Shown here: positions 1 to 10,429 of the stretch, piece after piece | Layout of the letters: each line of letters opens with the position of its first letter | Position numbering within the stretch: position 1 is the stretch's first letter | Assembly (NCBI GenBank): GCA_033961575.1 | Contig: CM066728.1 | Span: 109,138,852-109,202,851, forward strand | Direction: 5' to 3' | DNA length: 64,000 nt | Source: Aselliscus stoliczkanus | Lineage: Eukaryota; Chordata; Mammalia; Chiroptera; Hipposideridae | Notes under the pieces: generated by a model | Databases searched by the model: none | Told to the model about the DNA's origin: nothing | The model's input: only the letters and a program-made list of their open reading frames with translations | Made by a program: the position numbers and the translations under genes

Positions 1-1026
1 CACATTCTCTTTGAGCTAGAATTTCTTTGAATGCATGTCTCATTAACTTGTCACACAGCGTGACACAATGGTGACACATTCTCTAGTGCTTCTTGAGTTT
101 TGTTTTCCTTTGACTTCTTAGCCTGTCATTTACATGATATCTCCTCTTTCCTTGTATGTTTGGGATGACACGTGATGGTAGACTTCCCACAGAATTCTCT
201 TTCCTCCTGCTCGGGCTTGTATGGCTGTGCCAACATTCTGCTTGCTCTGACCTCACAAGACCCACTTCCGGTCAGACCCAGAGCAGACTTGCTTTCCCAC
301 CTGTGCTTCCGTTTGAGGTGTTAAGGGTGCGATTGGCCTTCTCTGGCCTAAGGGAGGAAGAGGACCTGGCCAAAGTGGTGATGTCTCTCCTCTCACCTTG
401 CTCCCAGGGTTAAGTGCCCTGTGCCCAGCCAAGGCTGCAGAGATGCACAAACATCAGACTTAGGCCCCAAACAGTAAGCCATGGTGTTGCCACTTCCCTC
501 TCCCTAACCCCCTCACCAATTTCTCTCCAGAATGTCCTTCCAATACAACTCATATAAGAAAGATGAGGATGCAAAAAAATTTCACAATTTGCTACACCAC
601 CCCCTTGATTTCTGGGGAAAGGGGCAGAGTCAGGCGGGAACTGTGTTGCCCTTTTTTTTTTTTTTTTGCCCTTTATTCAAAATCACTTTTCTGTCTTTGG
701 CTTCAAGTTTGGGGTTTTCATGCAATTGAGTCATATCCATCTCTGTTTGGTACTGTAGGTCCTTTGGAGCTGGGCATCTGGCTTCTACTACATTTTTACT
801 CTTTAAGTACAAAGGGAGAGATTCTATAATGCAGTTTCAGTTCTCTGCCTTAAGATGCAAGTTTTTGTATCTTTATAGCAAACCTCCAGTATCTTTCTTC
901 TTAAAAAACAAATACATTCCTTTTCACTTTATCGTGGGCATCTTTTTGCAAGTGTAGCTTATTTTATCAAATGATCCCTTTTGGTGACAATAGTTAATCA
1001 TACAATTGCCTTGGCTGATTTAAGTA
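1..1026. other. Unassigned single-copy-like sequence
   Basis: No repeat or exon is recognised here. The only simple-sequence feature is a T run near 652-667. Short open frames on both strands overlap one another and show no family resemblance, so none is called. Confidence 0.5.
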
Positions 1027-1036
1027 AACATAGCTC

Positions 1037-1154
1037 ACCTTTTTTTTTTTTTTTTTTTTTGAGGGCAGTGTCACTGGCCCTCATATGTGGGACCCGAACT
1101 GGGGCCGCTGGCTTCTCAAGCCAGCATTTAACCACCGTGCCACTCAGCCAGCCC
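1037..1154 (-). mobile_element. Short tRNA-derived SINE
   Basis: The copy is inserted in minus orientation. Reading left to right there is a T run (the poly-A tail), the reverse of the 3' end 'ggccactgacactgccctc', the B-box region, the anticodon-arm-like 'ctggcttgagaagccag' and the A-box head. A 10-bp target-site duplication, aacatagctc, is visible at 1027-1036 and 1155-1164, so both ends are exact. The head resembles a class II (Ser/Leu-like) tRNA. The intact duplication implies a fairly recent retrotransposition. Confidence 0.93.
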
Positions 1155-1164
1155 AACATAGCTC

Positions 1165-2107
1165 TATTTTTATATTTCTTCTGTTATTGCTATGATCATA
1201 ATAAATGTTCATTATAGACTTGGGAAGGAAATACAAATGATTCAGCTTCAAACATTTATTTTATGTATGTTTAAAAATATAATTGAGAAGAAATAGACTC
1301 CAAGTGCCCAGCTTCTGTTGTCTTTGTGAAAACTCTGACCCGGTGGCATCTGCCATCTGTGGGATACAGCTGACGAGCGAGGCAGGTGAGAAAGCTGGCT
1401 GTCCCTACTTCCCCAGTCATCAAGGCTCTTGGTACCAAGCCCTGCCTTGTCCTCGTCAGGCCCACCAGAGTCGGAGAGCAGCGAGAGCCCCTCATGAATT
1501 ACAGGTTCTGTCCCAAGGCTTGTGTCTGGTGTCACCTGTGTCATAGCCGGCCATCGGTATTCAGGTGCGCAGGCGTCCTCACTGCTTCTGGAAACCGCTG
1601 CACCCTCCCTGCCTCCCAGCTTTGCCTCCTGCCCTCCCTCCCCCTAAAGACCTGGCCCGCTCTCCAACAGCCACTCCTCAACCCCTCACCAGCCTGGCTG
1701 CAGTAAACGCCCTGGAGGCAGTCGCCTCACCCACATTTTTCTCTTCACCCTCCTGTCAGCACCTGCAGCTGCTACTTGGACATGTCTGGGTCACATGCAC
1801 TAGCATGTAAGCTCTGGGGTGGGAGGCCAGTCAGCTTGCCCAGTGCTGCGTTCTTACCACGAAGCCAAATCTCCTCATCAGATAAGTCAAGGGCGTCTCT
1901 GAGCTGTCAGTCAAGCGTGCAGGGCTGGGCCTCAGCTCCGGCTTCCTGCCACATTCAGGCTCCCTCCCAGCCCACCTGGGACTAGCGACCCTGTCAGTCC
2001 TCCTGCCCATGCTTTCTCCCCTGGGGACCTGATCAGCCCTGCACACTGACCCCAGCGATCACTGTTGCAATTAAGGCCATCGCCCTGAGGACTCCCCAGG
2101 GCGTCCG
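1165..2107. other. Unassigned, moderately GC-rich sequence
   Basis: No repeat family is recognised. From about 1380 to 2080 the sequence is GC-richer and stays open in several frames on both strands at once, which is expected from composition and is not evidence of coding. No convincing splice pair or poly-A signal was seen. Confidence 0.4.
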
Positions 2108-2120
2108 CAGTGAAACTTTT

Positions 2121-2211
2121 TTTTTTTTTGAGGGCAGTGTCATTGGCCCTCAAATGTGGGACCGAACCGGGGCCGCTGGCACTTAACCACCGCACCACTC
2201 GGCAGGCCCCT
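2121..2211 (-). mobile_element. Short tRNA-derived SINE with anticodon-arm deletion
   Basis: Same family as the copy at 1037-1154 and also in minus orientation. The duplication cagtgaaactttt lies at 2108-2120 and 2212-2224. Compared with sister copies, about one arm of the anticodon hairpin is missing: the head runs from the 'ggttaag' segment straight to 'tgccagcgg'. The duplicated flanks are intact, so the deletion either happened in place or was present in the source copy. Confidence 0.92.
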
Positions 2212-2435
2212 CAGTGAAACTTTTATATCCACCCTGACCTCGCCAGGTCTTGTGGGATTCAGTGAACCCACCAAGATAATGAAGACAGGCTGACAAGCAG
2301 AGGGCAGGTCACAGTGGCCCATTGCTCTGATTTTCACTCACTTCTGAAACTCCTCATTCCTGACCACTCCAGAATAGTGTGGATGGTTTCGATTTGACTT
2401 CTGGAAGGATCCATGGCCAAAGAGGAAAGTGTTCC

Positions 2436-2586
2436 TAACTGCAGCTCAGCACTGCCCGCCGCCCCATCTCTCCATTTCCCACTGCCTAACTGCAGCCCAG
2501 CACTGCCCGCCGCCCCATCTCTCCATTTCCCACTGCCTAACTGCAGCTCAGCACTGCCTACCGCCCCATCTCTCCATTTCCCACTG
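2436..2586. repeat. 51-bp tandem repeat, three copies
   Basis: Three consecutive copies of a 51-bp unit begin at 2436, 2487 and 2538 with only a few substitutions between them. Each begins 'taactgcagc' and ends in 'tttcccactgcc' or close to it. Because 51 is a multiple of three, the array stays open on both strands and creates an open frame on the minus strand (2334-2669) with a 17-residue repeat. I read this as a local minisatellite-like duplication, not a gene. Confidence 0.95.
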
Positions 2587-3580
2587 AACTCCCCAGCACT
2601 GAAGGCAGGCAAGTTAGAACGTATTTTCCTATATGTTTCATAGAAGAAAGCTTTAGGAAGAAAGTACAAATTCTGTTGTTGTCCTAGTCTAAAGTATTTG
2701 TTTGCAGGAACGCCTGGCTGCTACCTGCAAAAGAAGCATCAATGGCTGCTTTGTGGCAGTTTGGGGTGTTTCTCATTCCTTTCAGGGCCAGGCCCAGGAC
2801 AGGCCCCCTCCTGCTCAGATCTGACCCCAAGAGGAGTGGGAGAGCCTTGCTCTCTGAGAGGTGCCCTCGTCCCCAGGAGGAATCTGCTGGTCAGTCTTGT
2901 AGAGAGAGTGACCTGCCACAGAGAGGAGTTGGAGAAGCCTGGTCCAGGTGACAGCGATGGGAGTCCCTACAGAAAAGTCCTTTTTTTTTGCTCTCCTCCC
3001 ACTGACAGGCCACTTCCTCTCATGGAGTCATATGCTCATAAATCACTCAGAGACAGGGTCACCTTGACTTCACAGGACTCAGATGAGAGGAACGGGGATC
3101 ACCTTGCTTGTCTGCTGTCACCAGGAGTTCACATGAAGTTATTTGAAGTTCACAGGTTTAAATATAAGTCAGACAGTGTTCACTTGCCAGTAGGAAATAC
3201 GCTTTAGAAGGCAGATTCGGGCAGACGACAGAGGCTCTGCCATAGAAAAGCCATGAGGCCTGTGGGACTCGGAGAGCTCGCCCTTGTTCCTGGAGAGCTA
3301 CGTCACCTTTGCTGTTCTATTCATAAACCTCACTCCTGGCAGAAGGCACTCTCAGAGCCTGCTGTGAATTAGGGTCAGGTAATTTCTAACACTGTTACTG
3401 CTCTGAGTAGCAGGAAAGTCTCTTTCCTCAAGCTTTCCCATGAGCTAGGGCGAGCTCCCTGGTCCACAGGCACAGATTGGTTAGGCCTGGTCGTGTGATG
3501 AGGGTTTACACGGGCAAGTCAGCAAACATGCCACACAGGATGGTGTCCTGTGCCTGGTCCTTGGCCAAGGGCTACGAATC
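2587..3580. other. Unassigned sequence
   Basis: No repeat is recognised. A 169-codon open frame (2698-3207, plus) crosses most of it. It has no recognisable domain, includes a poly-T-derived Phe/Leu stretch, and has no clear splice or poly-A context. I treat it as chance. Confidence 0.4.
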
Positions 3581-3594
3581 AAAAGAAAAATGCA

Positions 3595-3698
3595 GGGGCC
3601 GGCCGAGTGGCGCGGTGGTTAAGCGCTGGCTTGGGAAGCCAGCGGCCCCGGTTCGGGTCCCACATATGAGGGCCACTGACACTGCCCTCTAAAAAAGA
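3595..3698 (+). mobile_element. Short tRNA-derived SINE, best-preserved copy
   Basis: A complete short copy on the plus strand. It has an A-box-like segment 'gagtggcgcggtggttaag', an anticodon-arm-like hairpin 'ctggcttgggaagccag', a B-box 'ggttcgggtccc', then 'gggccactgacactgccctc' and an A-rich tail. The 15-bp target duplication aaaagaaaaatgcag is seen at 3581-3595 and 3699-3713, where the last base is shared with the element. This copy is the best local reference for the family. Confidence 0.95.
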
Positions 3699-3713
3699 AA
3701 AAGAAAAATGCAG

Positions 3714-4154
3714 CTTGTGTGTCCTCCCCCAAGGGCACACACTAGCCAGCAGGGGAAAGCTGTTCAAGGTGACTGTGAATCATGAAGAACAAGGAATGTC
3801 CACCCGAGAAGTTCGGTTTGCAGCGAAGGAGAACTGAACACCAAAATCCGGCCACGCTCTCCTTAGGATATTTTATAGTGGCGCTTATGAGAACGTCTCT
3901 CTTACTACTTAGAATATTATTTTCAGCATCCATAACCCATGAAGATTCTACATCACCTGTGGAAATTGTCAACTGTTTTAAAATAGAATATTTAGTTATT
4001 GGGTTATAAATAAGTAACTTTTAGCTACTGGTAACCTGTGCCATAAAAAAATAAGGCCTAAAGGACTAAAGAAGAAAATAAATGGGCTTGAGCAATCATG
4101 TAAAAACACTTCACCTAGTCATAATTATTTTCACCACACAGCAATATGAACTTT

Positions 4155-4157
<3 letters not shown>
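3714..4157. other. Unassigned sequence
   Basis: AT-leaning sequence with no recognised repeat or exon. It runs up to the (TA)n tract. Confidence 0.4.

Positions 4158-4206
<49 letters not shown>
4158..4206. repeat. (TA)n microsatellite
   Basis: An uninterrupted TA dinucleotide run of about 24 units. It is self-complementary and able to extrude a cruciform. Confidence 0.98.
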
Positions 4207-4209
<3 letters not shown>

Positions 4210-4214
4210 CTCAA

Positions 4215-4386
4215 AGGCAATTACAAAAACAGTGTATAGAGTCTCCTGAACCCTTTACCCAGCATCTTCCAAAGGTGGCACCTTATGTGAATGTAAGACA
4301 ATATCAAAACCAAGAAACTGACCTTGGGATAATCCTGTTTACTAGACTATAGACCATATTCAGTTCCCACCAAGTTTTACCTGCAT

Positions 4387-4435
<49 letters not shown>

Positions 4436-4640
4436 TCTGTGTAACCTGACCTCACGTGTGGTCCTACCCCAGTTCAGATGCGGAGGTACCCACCCCCACC
4501 TTGTGAGGTACTCACCCCCACCCCGTCCCTGGCCTCTGGCAACCACTAAATGTTCTCCTACTCGGATTTAATTTTAACCATCCTGTTTGGCCCATCTCAC
4601 TGGCTTGCATCTTGTTGATGAGTTTCAGCCAGATTTTGCT
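4215..4640 (-). mobile_element. Old L1 3' region (L1ME-like), antisense
   Basis: The segment matches my memory of the antisense 3' region of old mammalian L1s. It has 'cccttta cccagcatcttcc', then 'acaatatcaaaaccaagaaactgac', a GT run, and 'cctctggcaaccactaa'. The (GT)n tract at 4389-4431 lies where this L1 region typically carries one. It is heavily diverged, so the exact subfamily is uncertain. Confidence 0.7.
4389..4431. repeat. (GT)n microsatellite inside old L1
   Basis: About 21 uninterrupted GT units within the antisense L1 fragment. It gives Cys/Val-repeat open frames, which are artefacts. Confidence 0.97.
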
Positions 4641-5165
4641 TGGCATCCAGACGAATTAAACCTTTAGGGAACATCAAAGTGGGACACAGCGACCTTCTAG
4701 CAAACTGGAGAGGGTAATTCATTTACTTTGCTGTCTTTTTCCTTTTCTCTGATAGAATAAACTTTGGTTACTCCTTCCTGTAAGTTCCCTCAAAGACAAT
4801 CTAAAGGGAAAGGGTACATATAAAACAGTACAACTTCATTTAACTTAAAAACATAGCTAGTCTCCAGCAATTTAGTGAAATTTTAATCCTAGTGATAGTG
4901 AAGACAAAATTGATTTTTTTCTTCAGTAACAAGAATTTTATAACATCATAATTCTCTAAGTTGTTAACAATAATTCTAAATCCTGGCCTGACTTTCAGGT
5001 CTTTTTCCTCCAAATCACCTCACATCACTTTCAAACAATCCCATGAGGGTTTCCAAGGGAATTTTTAGCATTCATAGACCAAAAAACCAAAATAACATAC
5101 AGCATCTAGAACTTTGTAACTAAATCAACGGTTTTTTAACTGTTTACACACTCAACTATTTGGCA
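4641..5165. other. Unassigned sequence
   Basis: AT-leaning sequence without a recognised repeat, splice pair or coding signature. Confidence 0.4.
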
Positions 5166-5485
5166 AGCTTATTTATCTCCCAAATATAGTTATTTTTATT
5201 TATTTATATCAATAATGGCATAATAATATATATTGCATATGAACCTCTATTAATACTTATATTATATAACCATATAATATAGTTATATTAACATACAACA
5301 TGGTTGTTAGATTATAATATGTTGTTGAATATTTATTACTGTATATATTTTATTATATATAATACAAGTATGTAATACAAGTCATTATTACATATGTAGT
5401 ACAAGTACAAATTATATTAATCATATATTATTTTATTATATATTTATTGTATATTATTTTAATACTACTATTATTATATAATAAA
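5166..5485. repeat. AT-rich low-complexity stretch
   Basis: About 320 bp composed almost entirely of A and T, with many short 'tatta' and 'atata' words but no exact period. It is probably degenerate simple sequence and could act as a DNA-unwinding or matrix-attachment type region. Confidence 0.75.
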
Positions 5486-5669
5486 AGTCATTCAGCAACA
5501 CATGGATATGACAGCCTCATCATACACATTTTGCTTTTAACATGCGGAGGGATGTTCAGGCAATCAGCTTTGCAAAGTGGCACCAAGACTGGACCTCACA
5601 GCAAGTCTGACCTCGAGTCTGCCCCAGGGCTTTGAGCATTTGATTAATATGCATTCATTCTTCTTTTTG

Positions 5670-5795
5670 ATTGTGAGCTCCTTCAGGACCAAGTCCTATT
5701 GTTCTTTACCTCTAAATACTGTCCAATCACAGTTCCTATTAGGTGCATAACACATGGGCAAGTTGGATAAATAACTGTTAGAATATTTCTAATAG
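5670..5795 (+). mobile_element. L2 LINE 3' end fragment
   Basis: The sequence 'tgtgagctccttcaggacc' followed by 'ctctaaatact...ttaggtgcataac' and 'ggataaataactg' follows the order of the conserved L2 3' tail (gtgagctccttgagg ... gtaggtgctcaataa). It is old and diverged. Confidence 0.65.
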
Positions 5796-7104
5796 AAATG
5801 AAAACACAATCCAGTCTAAAGATTGGGTGTTCCCTTCTGTAAAGATGGTAGGTTGCTAGCACAGCGATGATGGCTGAAGACCAATTTCTCTTTGGGCTTG
5901 GTCACTGTCCTTGGTGCTGAGCACAGATGACTGGCCGGAAGATGAATGCCTAGCAAAAAAATTTTTTCACACACATTTTCTAATAGAAACTAGTGTTCTT
6001 TGCAACATTCCTGGACTTGAAACCATGAGATACTTTCCTTATTGGGAATAAACAATTGATTTATCCTAACTATAATATAAAGTGCTTTTTAAGCATTTTC
6101 TCCAATACATATTTCGAAACTATTCAAACATAGAGACAAGTTGAAACAATTGTATAGGAAACCTCCATACAACTGTTTCTTAAATTCTAATTTTCTAACT
6201 AGTTTTTACTATGTTTGCCACATCACGTGTCTGTCCTATCCTAATTTTTCAGCATTGTGAAGTCCATTGTTGGCATTGGTACATCATGCCTAACCCCCTC
6301 CGAATGCAGTTCATCAACTAGTGTTTCATGTCTGTTCACAGCTCTTTTTCTTAGAGGACCTATCTTTAAAATTAAACATTTCCCCACAGTTTGACATTCT
6401 GCCATCTAACACCACTTCTGATGACACATGTTGCTTGGTGAGACTGTGGTTATAACTCTAAGTGCAGTCGACACCCAGCTCCTGGATGCAGAGAAGTGAA
6501 CATGTTCTGGACCTTCCTGAGAGGGGCGTACGTGATACTTCCTCTGAGGACGTTCCCCACCAAGTATGCCCAGTGTGAGGTTACCCTGGGTCTGTCAGGG
6601 GCCACCTGTCCCCTCCCTGCCTGAACGGGGAGTCCCAGTGGGCCCCACGGACCTTCTAGGAGAAACACCAGCCCTTCCTACCCGTAAGGTGCCTTTCCTC
6701 ACTGAGAAAGGGACACTGAACAGCAAAGCCCCATGTTCCACATCGTGCTCAAACTTGTCTTTAGATGTAACAAATGCATCATCTTGTGCATTCCCTTTGG
6801 CATGTAGCATTTGAAGTTTCTTTCACTGGCTTGATTTTCTACCTGGGCCACCATTAAATAACATCTGTAGATCTCCACCTCCATGAATTATCTTGGCCAG
6901 GTCTTCTGGATAACTCTCTGCAGCTTCTGCATCAGCCTTGCTGCTCACCTTACACCATTGTGGGGAGGGCATCTTCCCCCAAACCTCAGGAACCAACCTG
7001 TGCCAGCTTCAGACTTTTCTCCTGCCGCCTCCTCACCTCTCTCAGTCTTCAGAGAGTTTAAGAGAGTAGGACCTTGCTCTGGATTAGCTTTGGCCTAAGG
7101 AAAT
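5796..7104. other. Mostly unassigned; possible old LINE remnant
   Basis: The part from about 6060 to 6440 ('tattcaaacatagagacaag ... cctccatac ... taacaccacttctgatg') has the flavour of an old antisense or 3' LINE fragment, but I cannot place it in a family. The rest shows no recognisable repeat. Open frames at 6566-6814 and 6595-6810 lie on opposite strands over the same bases, and neither looks coding. Confidence 0.35.
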
Positions 7105-7829
7105 GTGGTGGGTGTCTTGATCGTCCTTCCACATCACTAAAACTTTCTCCTTTTCAGCAATAAGCTTGCTTTGTTTTCCTATCAGTTATGTGTTCACTAG
7201 AGTAGCACTTTTAATTTTCTTCAAGAATTTTTTTCTTTTTCCTTTTTTTTTTTTGCATTTACAACTTAGCTAACTGTTGCTTGGTACAAGAGGCCTAGTT
7301 TATGGCCCATCTTGGCTTTCCACATGCCTTCCTCACTAAGCTTAATCATTTCTAGCTTTTGATTTAAAGTGAGAGACAAGTGACTTTTCCTTTCATTAGA
7401 ACACTTAGAGGCCATTGTAGGGTGATTAATTGGCATAACTTCAATATTGTTGTGTCTTAGGGAACAGGGAGGCCTGACAAGAGGAGAGAGACGCGAACAG
7501 CCCATCAATGGAGCACTCTGAACACACACAACATTTATGGACTACGTCTTTTATAGATGTGGTTCATGGCACCCCAGAACAATTACAATAGTAACACCAA
7601 AGATCACTGAGCTCTTATGCCCATAACAAATATAATAATAATGAACAATTGGAAATGTTGTGAGAATATGTAACAAAATGTGACTCAGAGACAGTAAGTG
7701 AGCAAATGCTAAGAAAATGGCACCAATAGACTTGCTTGATACATGGTAGCCACAAACCTTCGATTTGTAAAAATCGCAGTATCTGGAAGTACAATAAAGT
7801 GAAGCACAATAAAATGAGGTGTGCCTGTA
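7105..7829 (-). mobile_element. Tigger1-like DNA transposon fragment
   Basis: A Tc1/mariner-superfamily (pogo/Tigger) fossil on the minus strand. The right end 'caataaagtgaagcacaat aaaatgaggtgtgcctgta' corresponds to the Tigger1 terminal repeat and gives the boundary at 7829. Going left, the element passes through the 5' leader and into the start of the transposase gene, then stops near 7105, so most of the transposase gene and the other terminal repeat are missing. Similarity to remembered Tigger1 is strong throughout. Confidence 0.92.
7266..7415 (-). pseudogene. Tigger1 transposase N-terminal fragment
   Basis: The methionine codon at 7413-7415 on the minus strand opens a 49-residue stretch starting MASKCSNERKSHLSLTLNQK and continuing LEMIKLSEEGMWKAKMGHKL. 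This matches the start of the pogo/Tigger1 transposase, which begins with a CENP-B-type helix-turn-helix DNA-binding domain. The frame breaks at about residue 49, after which homologous nucleotides continue but not in frame. The catalytic DDD domain is absent from the window. The product is non-functional: only part of the N-terminal helix-turn-helix remains. The family is shared by placental mammals, so the copy is an ancient fossil. Confidence 0.9.
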
Positions 7830-7834
7830 TTTCT

Positions 7835-7956
7835 CATTTTTCTCTTCTCCTTGTACCATATCTGTGAAAGTCAAGACTTTATTATCCATTGTCTTATCCC
7901 CTGAACCTACAACAATGCCTGAAACAGAATAGGTGCACAGGGTTTACTCCATAAAC
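7835..7956 (+). mobile_element. L2-like LINE 3' fragment (tentative)
   Basis: The order 'caagactttatta ... atcccctgaacctacaacaatgcctg ... aataggtgcac ... ccataaacaaat' resembles an L2/MIR-type 3' tail (cagcacctagcacagtgcctg ... gtaggtgctcaataaat). It abuts the Tigger end on one side and the GAAT run on the other. Confidence 0.5.
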
Positions 7957-8000
7957 AAATGAATGAATGAATGAATGAATGAATGAGTGAGTGAATGAGC
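7957..8000. repeat. (GAAT)n microsatellite
   Basis: About ten tetranucleotide units, slightly degenerate at the right end (gagt). It probably grew from the 'aaatgaatg' tail of the preceding LINE. Confidence 0.95.
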
Positions 8001-8099
8001 TAATGATTTGCTGTGCTCTATTTTTATTTGATGTAATAATGGTCTAACATTTACCAACACTGCTAGCATTTCTCAGGAAAATAAAACAAAGGCTAACCT

Positions 8100-8263
8100 A
8101 GGGCCAGCCGAGTGGCTCAGTTGGTTAGCAGCTTGCTCAAGAGTAGTGAGCTGAGCTCCGAGCAACAGCAGTTCGATGCCCAGCCCAAGCTGAGCTGCCA
8201 CTGAACTGCCAACAGGTGGCAGGATGGCTCAGCTAAAAAAACAAAACAAACAAACAAAACAAA
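8100..8263 (+). mobile_element. Mid-length tRNA-derived SINE
   Basis: A second size class of the SINE. The head is 'gggccagccgagtggctcag', followed by 'gagctgagctccgagcaaca', 'gttcgatgcccagccc', 'gagctgccaacaggtggcag' and an AC-interrupted A tail. A 17-bp target duplication, aaaacaaaggctaacct, is seen at 8083-8099 and 8264-8280. It shares the head but not the body with the short class. Confidence 0.94.
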
Positions 8264-8280
8264 AAAACAAAGGCTAACCT

Positions 8281-10429
8281 GAATAATCCCTCTGAATTTC
8301 AGATCTACGTGAACCATGTCTATATAATGGCCCTGCAATTTAGGGAAAGTATTTACATTGGAATGTGTTCATCTCCTTGCAGGAACTATTCTTTGACATG
8401 GGGGTTTCGTCTCTGGGACAGCTGCCACCCAGCCCAGACAGCTAGAGACATTTCTTATCTGGGCTCCACCTCCTTGTTTGGTTTGCCTAGAAGACTCCCT
8501 TTGTCCCTGTAGTAACAGGCTTTGAAATGGAAATGAGGGAGGCCTGGTAACGTTAGCCACAGGACATACTGTGCAAGCCACTGAAACCTGACTGATAAGC
8601 AACACCAATGAAAACACTGTCCGTTCTAACAAAGACCTGTTAATAAGATGACCAGACAGGGATGTGCACAACAAGCCATATGTCCGCAATCTCAGGGCCT
8701 GTCAACTTTGGTAAGAAAGGAAAATCAGAATTTTAAAACCACAAGCAATCGCCTATAAATATAGCTGAACACAAACAGAAAGTATATAAAAAACAAAAAC
8801 AAAAGTAGCTGCAAATTAATAACATGGACATTGGGTATAGATTTGGGAGGCATGTGAGTGTGTTTTTAAAAAAAAAACAAAAAACTCCTCAGTTACATCT
8901 CCCATAAGAGAATTCCCAACCTTAGCACTAAGGGAATTTGAAACCCCTAGCTGTACAACTCATTCTTCATTTGCATTTGGTCGTAAGGCATCTTCAGAGA
9001 AGCAATGACCAGCTGTACCCAGCACTCAAGTTGGTGAGATAATGCTTCTGTGATTTCAGATGAGGCTAATTATGCATTATTTGAGGTAGATTGTCACCAG
9101 CTGCCTACGAAGAATAATGCACAGTGCAGCTGAACATGTGAACAAATGTGGACCATTATTTCCAGGGTGCCACGTTGGGGTGGGAGCAGGGGACAGGCAC
9201 CAATCACTTTTTGAATTGAAAAAGTAATTACAAACTCCCCCCTCCAGGATAACACTGTGTCTAAAGATTCGACACGGCCTTCCTCTCCTCAGCACCACAG
9301 CAGCTCTGGGGAGAACTGACACACCCGACATGAGGGGTGCAGGTATCACCCGCAGGCAGGACCCTGGCTACGGTATCACCTGGCTCATAAAACTAAACCA
9401 GAGTACAAAGGAAGTTTGTTTTATCAACAACAGCAAAAGTATAATAATATTATCATAGGCCTATGCTTATTACATAGGCCTATTACCACACTCTTCTTAT
9501 TAGGAAAATCTTCAGAAGAAATAGGAAATAATAGACTTGCGCTAAGAATCACACTAGGTCACAAAAGAATTTACTGTAACAGAAAACTTTATAAGTCTGT
9601 TTTCATGCTTTTAGTCTATGTATGAATTATCTCTAAATTTAAACCTATCTCCTTGGGCAGCAGAATGGAAAGCTGACAACTTGCAAATAAAAAGCAACAC
9701 TCAGAGGAAAATGTAGGGAATGAGCCGGGTGAGCTTGAACCATCTTCAGGGTGAAGGATGGCCTGCGGCCCCACACATTCGCTGTTCCTCCAGCCTCCAG
9801 AGAAACCGGCCTTGGGGGCAGCAGCACGAGGGAGAGCAAGGGTCACTTTGTGCCAAACCACCACAGGCGGAGCAGTGCACAGGGAGCTCCTACGTGACCA
9901 TCTTTAGAGCATTAAGTTGAATTGTTCCTTCTCTCTTCCGAATTCATAGTCCTCAGCCCAGTTGTAGCCACGAGACCCAGATAAGGGGAGATGAGTTTTC
10001 TCCAAGCGTCTAGAGGCCCGAATTCGCCAGACCAGCCTCCTCTGCGCCAGCTGCGCATTTGGCTCCCAACTCCGGCAAAGGCATGTGCCACAGTGGGTCT
10101 TGGGGGCGTAGGCGCTGCCTTCCTCTTCTACTCCCCGAGTTCCACAGAGGTAGTTGGGGAAGGGGGGCGGGTTTCATTGCCCCCTTACCCCAGAGCAGTG
10201 GTGAACACTCACCAGATTCTTTTTTGAACCAAAGAATATAATTAAAGGTGCTTATTTTGCAGTAAGACGCTTGTGAGACATAGAATTTTAAAACTTCAAT
10301 CACAGCAAAAGAAAGAGCAATAATTTAGAAGATATCGGAACAACATGAAAGTCTGACTACATTTGGAGCTTCCCTAGAACTGGTAAGAAGTATCATACGC
10401 TTTGTGGGGGAGATGAGGGAGAGATCTGC
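8281..10429. other. Unassigned 2.1 kb
   Basis: No repeat family or exon is recognised. Local details: an A run near 8869-8884; two copies of a 10-bp palindrome at 9455-9464 and 9474-9483; GC-richer sequence at about 9720-10200 where several frames stay open on both strands. None of the frames resembles a known family. Confidence 0.35.

Noticed and set aside
2698..3207. 169-codon open frame
   Set aside because: No family resemblance, includes a T-run-derived stretch, and no supporting gene signals.
3595..3698. Possible functional tRNA gene
   Set aside because: A and B boxes are present, but the acceptor stem does not pair, the copy is followed by an A-rich tail and is flanked by a target duplication. 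It is a tRNA-derived SINE.
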